NCBI RefSeq assembly: GCF_020360975.1
Contig: NW_025408668.1
Location: 3,906,001-3,970,000, forward strand
Length of the DNA stretch: 64,000 nucleotides
Origin: Hirsutella rhossiliensis
Taxonomy: Eukaryota > Ascomycota > Sordariomycetes > Hypocreales > Ophiocordycipitaceae
Direction: 5' to 3'
The notes beneath the pieces are model-generated. The model saw nothing but the letters and a program-made list of their open reading frames with translations. It had not been told where the DNA came from and did no database searches. A program made the position numbers and the translations under genes. This document shows positions 57,683 to 64,000 of the stretch, piece by piece; position 1 is the stretch's first letter, and every line of letters starts with the position of its first letter.

Positions 57683-60198
57683 AGCGGTCTATATAGTTAG
57701 CTTAGTAAATATTAATAAAGCCCTTTAAATAAAGTAGCTAAAGTCGTCCGCTAAGCTATAGTAGTAAATACTAAAGCGTTTTTATAATATTCTACTACTA
57801 TTTAAGTCCTAGAAAGTAAATAAGCTTAACCTATATAAGCTAAGGGTAGACTATAAGATCGTACTTTATATTAATAAGAAAGGGTAGGAACTACCTATAC
57901 TATTTAAACCGCTATATAGTATATTATATATAGAGCTATTAATACTAAAGAAGACGCTAATAGACCTCTTAAATAAGGGTTTTATTTAAGTAAGTAGCTT
58001 TAAAGTAAAAGCGCTAGTTTTATTTTTATATAAACTAAAGGGTAGGATATAGTTTTATTATAACTATAAGGCTTTAAATATAATTATAAAGCTAGACCGC
58101 TGCCCCTTACCTTTAATCTTAGATATACTTTATAACCTTTTAAAGGTAATATAGTTTATAAAGCTAAATATAAAGTAAGCGTTCTATAAGGTATAGATCT
58201 TAAAAGGTAATAAATAAAATATAGTATTTTATATACGCTATAGCTTATTTAAGTAGCTAGTAATACCCTTTAGCCTCTTAAGAGCGCTTACTACCTTCTA
58301 GTATTATATTAATAATATACTTTATAGCTTCCTTAATAATTTTACCTTTATATATATAGATAATATCCTTATCTATATAAGCGGCTCTTATAAAGACTAT
58401 ATATAAAAAGTATAAAAGGTCTTAAAGTGCTTTTAACTTTATAGGCTTAACCTTAACTTAGATAAATATAAATTTAAGGTTAAGAGGGTTAAGTACCTAA
58501 GCTTTATTATCTATATAAGTATAGGTATATAAGTAGATCCTATAAATATATAAGCGATTTAGGACTAAGTAGCCCTAACTATATAAATAGGTATATAAAG
58601 CTTCCTTAAGTTCGCGAACTATTATAAGATATTTATTAAGAGCTTCTTTTATATTATAATACCCTTAAATAAGATTACTAAAAAGAAGACTACCTTTTAT
58701 TAAGGGCCTATATAAAAAGGAGCGTTCTATACGCTTAAGGACCTATTCTTATAAGCTTTAGTATTACTTTAGTAAGACTTTAACTAGTCTATATTAGTTA
58801 AAGTAGACTATAATAGCTAGGCACTTAAAAGGACGCTCTCTTATAATATAGATAGGTAGAAGTAAATAATAGCGTTCTACTTTTATAAGCTAACCTTAGT
58901 AAAGCGGAATTATACTATTTATAATAAAAAGATATTAATAATTATTAGCTACCTTAATTAATAGTAAGTAGAGCTTTAAAGCTATAAGAGCTTTAAAGTT
59001 CTTATAAATTATAAGAACCTTAAGTACTTTATAATATACTAATACCTTTTAAAGTAATAGGCCTACTAAGTAAAGTACCTCTTATACTTTAACTTCGCGA
59101 TTAAGTACTAGCTAAGGTAGGAATTAAGTACTAGCTAAGGTAGGACTTTAAAGTACTAAATATACTTTCTTAGTAAGATTAAGACTAGCTAATAAGAGTA
59201 GATATTAAAGCGCGAGACCTATACCTTATCTTATAAAAAGCGCTTTAGACCTATATAAGAGCTTTCTTAATAAAGGAAAGTATAGGGCTAATAAATAAGC
59301 GCCTCCTTATACCTTTACCTTAGTTTAAGGAGGAGGGATAGACTAGCCTTAAGGTATATATAGTAAGGGTATTTTAAGATAAAGCCTTTAAACGCTTATA
59401 AGATAAGATATTATCTCTTAACTATACTTATAAAAGTATATACTATACTATTAAGTTTAGTATATAATACTTAGATCTAAAGTTAAAGCTAAAGGTATAG
59501 GTAGCTAACTATTATATCGACTAATAAGGGCACCTACGTTAGTAAGGGAGACTATAAGTACTAGGTATACTATATACTATAAAAGCTAAGGGGAAAGATA
59601 AACTACTAAAGCTAAATAAGTAAAACGAGCTTTAAAGGAGGCTAGTTTATCTTATATATAACTTTAGTATTATAGGTTACTTAGGCTAGTAAGGTATAGT
59701 AGTAGGCCTTATAAGGGACTTTTACTAGCCCTTTTTATAGTACTATATTTACTACTTCCTTTATAACTAATATATTTATAGCTATATTAAGATTTTAAGA
59801 GTATAGCTTAAAGGGCTACTTAAGTAGCTTTTAGTACCTAACTAGTTTTATATATATATATATATCGACTTTATAATAGACCTCTTACTTATAAAAGGTA
59901 GTAATTACTATATATAAGTAATTAAGGACTAACTTAGTAAGTTTATAGTATTAAAGCTAATACTATTTATAGATATAAAGTCTTATATAAAGCGCTTCCT
60001 ATAGTACTAAGCCTACTTATATAGCTAGCTAGCCTTTATTATAAGTAGTAAGAGATTAAATTAAACTAGCTACTTTTAATAGTACTTATATTAGCTACTT
60101 TAGATTATATAGCTACTTAATATAGTATATTACTTAAAGACTAATAAAAAGCTTAAGAGGGTTAACTAAGAAGTATAGGCTTACTTATAAGCTATTAT
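57683..60198 (+). pseudogene. B5 pol remnant: RT, RNase H, integrase
   Basis: It continues B5 after E: protease/RT (57,690-58,620, YIDN-type box near 58,340-58,360), RNase H (about 58,680-59,100) and integrase (about 59,450-60,198). A short 20-bp tandem duplication (TTAAGTACTAGCTAAGGTAG) occurs near 59,100-59,145. It is cut by F after ATTAT (60,194-60,198), the likely TSD of F. Confidence 0.75.
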
Positions 60199-60675
60199 TG
60201 TCGCGAAGCGTGGCCTGATTTCGCAGTTCTCGGAGATATCCCTTGGCACGAGGGACCTAGGAAGCTGAAAAACAGGTTTTGAGGAAGGAGCTGAAAGGAG
60301 GTGCAGAGAGGAGGGTGGGGGCAAGAGGGGAAGCAGAAGTGGCGATGGCTTCCTATGGAGGTAGCGAGAGATAAGACGGATGTGCCGGCAACGGCTAGAA
60401 AGGAGGGGAAAAAACCGGCAAAAAGCTCGGTAGTCGAAAGGACATTAGTGGCTTCTTTAAGCAGGATCTTCTTTGTTAATTAAGATGCTAGAAGGGTATA
60501 AAGAGGGGCGTTGGATAGAGGAAAGAAAGACAATCAAGGCAATACAACAATCACTCCCATGCCGCAATTGATGCTCCCGCAAGAATCAAATCCCTCTGCC
60601 CTGCCTGTCTGACCCCTTACTTCCAATTTCACCTTCGTGCATTTTTATGCACTTCTCGCATCTCTCTACGCGAGA
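60199..60675 (+). repeat. 5' LTR of F
   Basis: 477 bp, TGTCGCGAAGCGTGGCC to CTACGCGAGA. Confidence 0.9.
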
Positions 60676-60689
60676 GTTATGAGCCCGGG
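60676..60689 (+). promoter_or_regulatory. Primer-binding site of F (internal tRNA-iMet type)
   Basis: GTTATGAGCCCGGG abuts the LTR and is identical to that of E. It is complementary to the anticodon arm of initiator tRNA, including the CAU anticodon. Confidence 0.7.
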
Positions 60690-60821
60690 AGGAATAGTAT
60701 TCCTATACCTTCCGGCTGCTGCAAAAGGCACCTTTCTTGCATCCCTCGTGGCTTCCTTTTACCCCTCTTATTAGAAAAGCCGATTTATACCCGACTTTTC
60801 TGCCCCCCCTCTTCCGCAACG

Positions 60822-62087
60822 ATGACGAAAACCGACTCCTCTGCCGTCCCTACGGTCCGTAGGACGATTCTTGCAGAGCCCCAAGATTGGGATAAGTGGG
60901 TAAAGGAGCTACGGGCTCGTGTGGACAGAACAATCCACAATTTGGTCTTCTCTGACAAGCAGGACCCTCTCGAGCCCCCTCTTCGTCCTAGGGCAACGGA
61001 ATTTGCAGAGGGAGCTTCCTTCTTCTCCGAGCTAACCTCTACACAACAGAGAGCTTTTTCTGCTGCCTTAGGTGACTACGAGAGTCACCGTAAGGAATAC
61101 CTTTACGAGACGAAGTTGCTAACTGCTGCACGCACGGCGATAACGGAATCCGTTAGTGCCGCAAAGCTAATTACTCTTCGAGAAGAAGAGACTCCTAGGC
61201 AGTGGCTTTTAAAGCTCGAGACCTCGACAGCTCCCTCGAGAGGGTATATGACTGACCGTATTAGGAAGACCTATACGGCACACCTAGGAGCCTTTTCTGC
61301 TAGGAACCTGCTAGCTTCTTCGTGGCTAGCTAAGTGGGAAGAAATCCTCGAGGAAGCTAACCAATACTTCCTCACAGAAGCTCTTTCCGGCCAGTGGCTA
61401 CGGGATATATCTCTGCTAATAAAGCCTATTAGTGACGGTTACTCGACTATCTTTCGAGAAGCTAGCCGAGAACTAGACGAAGAGGCTGCTAGAGTACAAC
61501 AGCAAGCAGTCTTATTCCTTCGTGGCCAGCACTCGACCTAGACGGCTCGATCTGCTGCCCCTGCAGCTGCTGCAGCCCCTGTTGCTGCGGCTCCCGCTGC
61601 TGCAGCTGCGGCTGTTGCTCCTTCGGCTCCTCCTCCCTCGAGAGCATCAACACCGTCATCAACGGCTGCCCTAGGCCCGGCCCCGGCTCCGCCTCTTGCT
61701 CCGGGCCCGGCCCCGGTCCCGTCAGTCAGACCGGCCCGACTAGTCCCCCAATGGACCTTTCAGTCCGTTAGTCGAAAAATCAGGGAACTAGTCGAAATCG
61801 AACCTCTTCGTCAAAATCAGCAACAAGGGGTAAAAAGGGGGGGTTTTCAAGCAGACCTTCCGGATCGGGACGAGGATTCCTCGAAGAAACGAAAGACCAG
61901 ACGAAACGGCTGCCTAGCCTGCAAATCCCTAGGCCATCGATTATCACAATGCTGGCAGGTCTTCGAGGAAAACCGACCCGAAGGATTCAACCCTTCAAAG
62001 AGGCTACAAGAAACGATACAACAGTCTCTTAAGGAGGACCCCTCGTTGCAGAAGAAGATAGACGAGATTCGGGTTGCTAAGAAATAG
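60822..62087 (+). pseudogene. F gag (422 codons) with one internal TAG
   Basis: Capsid/nucleocapsid precursor of a Copia element. The frame from ATG 60,822 is open to TAG 62,085-62,087, except for TAG at 61,539-61,541, where E has CAG (a single RIP change). The first 239 codons form the capsid-like part (WDKWVKELRARVDR, RQWLLKLETS, RNLLASSWLAKWEE). Then comes an Ala/Pro-rich linker (about residues 245-310), a basic stretch (SSKKRKTRRNG) and a CCHC zinc knuckle, C-x2-C-x4-H-x4-C, read CLACKSLGHRLSQC (near 61,915-61,955). Length equals that of E gag (1266 bases). ATG is chosen because E has ATA at the matching codon and nothing in frame upstream resembles gag. Confidence 0.88.
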
Positions 62088-62093
62088 CAACTA
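62085..62093 (+). promoter_or_regulatory. UAG-CAA-CUA at the gag/pol boundary of F
   Basis: In-frame stop with the readthrough-type context, identical to E (55,776-55,768). Pol continues in the same frame after it. Readthrough is inferred, not shown. Confidence 0.5.
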
Positions 62094-64000
62094 ACGCCGC
62101 TGCCCTTATTCGAGCCGCAAATTCGAGGAAAAATCGTTGGTATAGCAAATCCGGCATTCGTCTTCCCCCAACCGTTAGACCCTCCGACTATCCCCTACGA
62201 AAATCAGCTATCCTTGACTCGGTGCTTCCTCGACATCTGCAATACACTCTCACGATTCCGGTCCTTTAAGAAGGCACGGAGGAATACCTTATTGCCGGGA
62301 ATCAACCGTACGGATAGAGGGATACGGAAGGGTAAATTTTACGATGAAATTACCTAACGGATCTATACGAATTCTTCGACGAAAAAGGGTAGCTTTTTGC
62401 CCTCGATTTTCAACGAGCCTGATTTCCTTCCGCCTTCTTCGAGAGGAAGGAATCTTCTAGGATACGACGTCTGAGCCTACGAGGCTAGTCCAGAAGAATC
62501 AGACCATCGGGCTTATCGAGGAAAAATTCGGTCAATTTGTTCTCGAATTCCGACCTATCCCTAGGAAGGAACCTCTCGAGAAGTCAGCTTTCCCTGCTAG
62601 GAGGAATAGGTCTACCACAAAGGACCCCCTTCCAGCAGCCCAAGGAGACGGCATTCTTTGGCACGCACGACTTGGTCACCCGGGCCCCCTAGCTTTGCAT
62701 AAGCTAGGCCAACAACAAGGCGTACGAATAAGGGGCCCAAAGACCGTCGAATGCGAACACTGCGGCCAAGGAAAGACCAGGAGACGAATTTCCAGACGAA
62801 CGCCTTTACGGCCGGACCAGCCGTGTGAGGAAATTTGGGTCGATTGGACCGACGTCTCTAGGGACCAGGAAAGCTTCGTCAGGGTGATGTTTTTCACAGA
62901 CGCTTTTTCAGGGATGGTTTTCCCCTATTTCTTACGGACCTACCTAAGCAAGCACAACTGGTCTGCCCTCCGGGACTTCGTTAACTAGATGAAATCCCAC
63001 TTTAGCTACGAGGTAAAGAAGATACGGTCTAACGGAGAGCTATTTACGAAGGATATCTCAAATTAGCTTCGAAAAAGGGGCATTTTACCCCTCCCGTCAG
63101 CACCGAATACCCAGGCCCAGAACGGAGGGGCAGAAAGATCAGGGGGTGCTATGATAGAAAGGGCCCGTACGATGAGACTTGCTGCAAGGCTTCCACACGA
63201 CCTTTAGAGGGAAGTCGTTGAGACCGCCTGTTACCTTCGGAACCGGACCCCTAGAGGGACTACCCAAGGAACAGACTGGAAATCCCCCCTCGAGCTCTTT
63301 ACGAAGAAGAGGGCCTCGCTAGCCCACCTTCGTGCCTACGGCTGCAAGGCATACGCAATGACTGCCGATGCACAGCTAAAAAGGAAGAAGAAAAGAAAGC
63401 TTGATCCTAGAGCCTTTATTGGTTACCTCGTTGGTTATAATTCTACGAATATCTTCCGGATCTAGATTCCTCTTCTACGGAAGGTTATTTCAACTAGGGA
63501 TATGATTTTCGACGAATCTAGCTTCTTCGACGGAAAGAGGGATCAACAGCCCCTCTTACTCTCTCAACGTCAGCTAATTCAGAAGATCCAAATCCCCCCT
63601 TCCCAACAGTCTCAAGAAGAGGCCCTAGACGAGGAAACGGAAGAAGAAACCGACGTCGAAGCAGTAGAGGATAATGCCGACTTCGAGGAAGAAGAAGAAG
63701 AGGAAGCTACTAGATCAGATGATCTAGACGAAGAAGGAGACTATAGGAAAGCGGTAGAGCTAGAATACGCCTGCCTACCTACGCCTCCTCTTACGGAAGA
63801 AGAAGATCTAGAAGCAGCTTTCTCAGTCAGTCTTCCCGTCTCGACCCCTAAGGGGGTGGGAAAGGCACCTCTCTCGAAGGATTACCCGGCTGCCTTTTTA
63901 TCCCTGCTTCGAGAAGCAAAGGAAGGTATAGGGCCCGATACGAAAGAAGACCAGTTTCTCCCCTATTTCGATCGTTTTTCCGACTTCTACCTAACACCAA
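62088..64000 (+). pseudogene. F pol: protease and integrase, partial and frameshifted
   Basis: A protease region lies at about 62,130-62,420. ATCCTTGACTC GGTGCTTC (near 62,209-62,228) encodes the ILDSGAS motif but has lost bases relative to E, so the frame breaks here. From about 62,650 one frame runs to the window end with few stops (TAG at 62,986 and 63,206 and others): pre-integrase zinc region (HARLGHPGPLALHKLG, then CEHCGQGKTRRR) and integrase core (WVDWTDVS, FFTDAFSGMVFPYF, NGELFTKD, NTQAQNGGAERSGG). A linker follows with an acidic run (EEEEEEE, near 63,690) that precedes RT in E. Confidence 0.8.

Larger units (their letters stand above)
45833..60198 (+). mobile_element. Ty3/Gypsy element B5, interrupted by G, E and F
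   Basis: A 5' LTR is followed by family B gag, protease, RT, RNase H and integrase spread over 46,021-47,073, 50,663-51,352 and 57,683-60,198. It is then cut by F; its 3' end is outside the window. Removing G (TSD GTACC) and E (TSD AATAT) restores colinearity with B3. Confidence 0.85.
60199..64000 (+). mobile_element. Ty1/Copia element F, 5' part (runs off the window)
   Basis: Same family as E, opposite orientation. 5' LTR, primer site, gag and pol through integrase into the linker before RT. RT, RNase H and 3' LTR lie beyond 64,000. RIP is light: a few TAG, most CA/TG intact. Several one-base deletions lie in the protease region. Confidence 0.92.

Noticed and set aside
60301..60483. 60-codon frame in the LTRs of F (plus) and E (51,545-51,727, minus)
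   Set aside because: Starts at GTG inside the LTR and has no domain. Conservation follows from the LTR being repeated.
62676..62897. 73-codon minus-strand frame
   Set aside because: Antisense shadow of the integrase of F.

Overview
The window is a nested retrotransposon graveyard from the nuclear genome of a filamentous ascomycete, probably of the Pezizomycotina type. Two things point there. First, most of the window (about 1-41,700, and the older stretches after it) has almost no CA or TG dinucleotides by eye, very many TA, and still some CG. That is the product of repeat-induced point mutation (RIP), which turns CpA into TpA on both strands. Second, the one host-type gene relic has a fungal NLR architecture: SesB-like hydrolase, NB-ARC, then about 20 tetratricopeptide (TPR) repeats. 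I found no intact host gene, rRNA or functional tRNA gene.

Layout. 1-10,452 is old RIP-degraded sequence: a 19-bp tandem array (33-127), the NLR pseudogene (721-5345), a 371-bp direct-repeat element with a tRNA-like core (6061-6431), inverted duplications (about 7660-9020 and 9455-9930) and a second, related 19-bp array (9641-9794). 10,453-15,140 is a truncated Ty3/Gypsy element (family A, copy A1). From about 15,137 the backbone is a chain of chromodomain Ty3/Gypsy elements (family B), interrupted by later insertions. B4 (+, about 15,137-23,790) is split by A2 (17,717-22,741). B3 (+, about 23,791-45,832) is split by B2 (-, 23,849-40,368) and D (41,680-44,643). B2 itself contains C (24,351-26,179), B1 (26,617-33,571) and a 759-bp insert (37,217-37,975). 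B5 (+, 45,833-60,198 and beyond) entered B3 and holds three Copia elements: G (47,074-50,657), E (51,353-57,677, minus strand) and F (60,199 to the window end, plus strand). Target-site duplications (TSDs) support most joins: GTATA for B2, GTAAT for C, near-match CTTTC/CCTTC for B1, GTACC for G, AATAT for E, GTAG for D and CCTAG/CTTAG for A2.

The nesting gives a relative clock. Outer copies (B2, B3, B5, A1, A2) have lost many CG as well as CA/TG. B1, nested in B2, keeps CG. E and F are lightly hit. G and the interior of D are essentially unmutated. Nothing here works as a pathway.

The most interesting items are the SesB/NB-ARC/TPR relic, the conserved UAG-CAA-CUA codons at the gag/pol boundary of both E and F, the internal initiator-tRNA-type primer site of E/F, the small LTR element C with an unidentified frame, and the un-RIPed gag-RT fusion element G.
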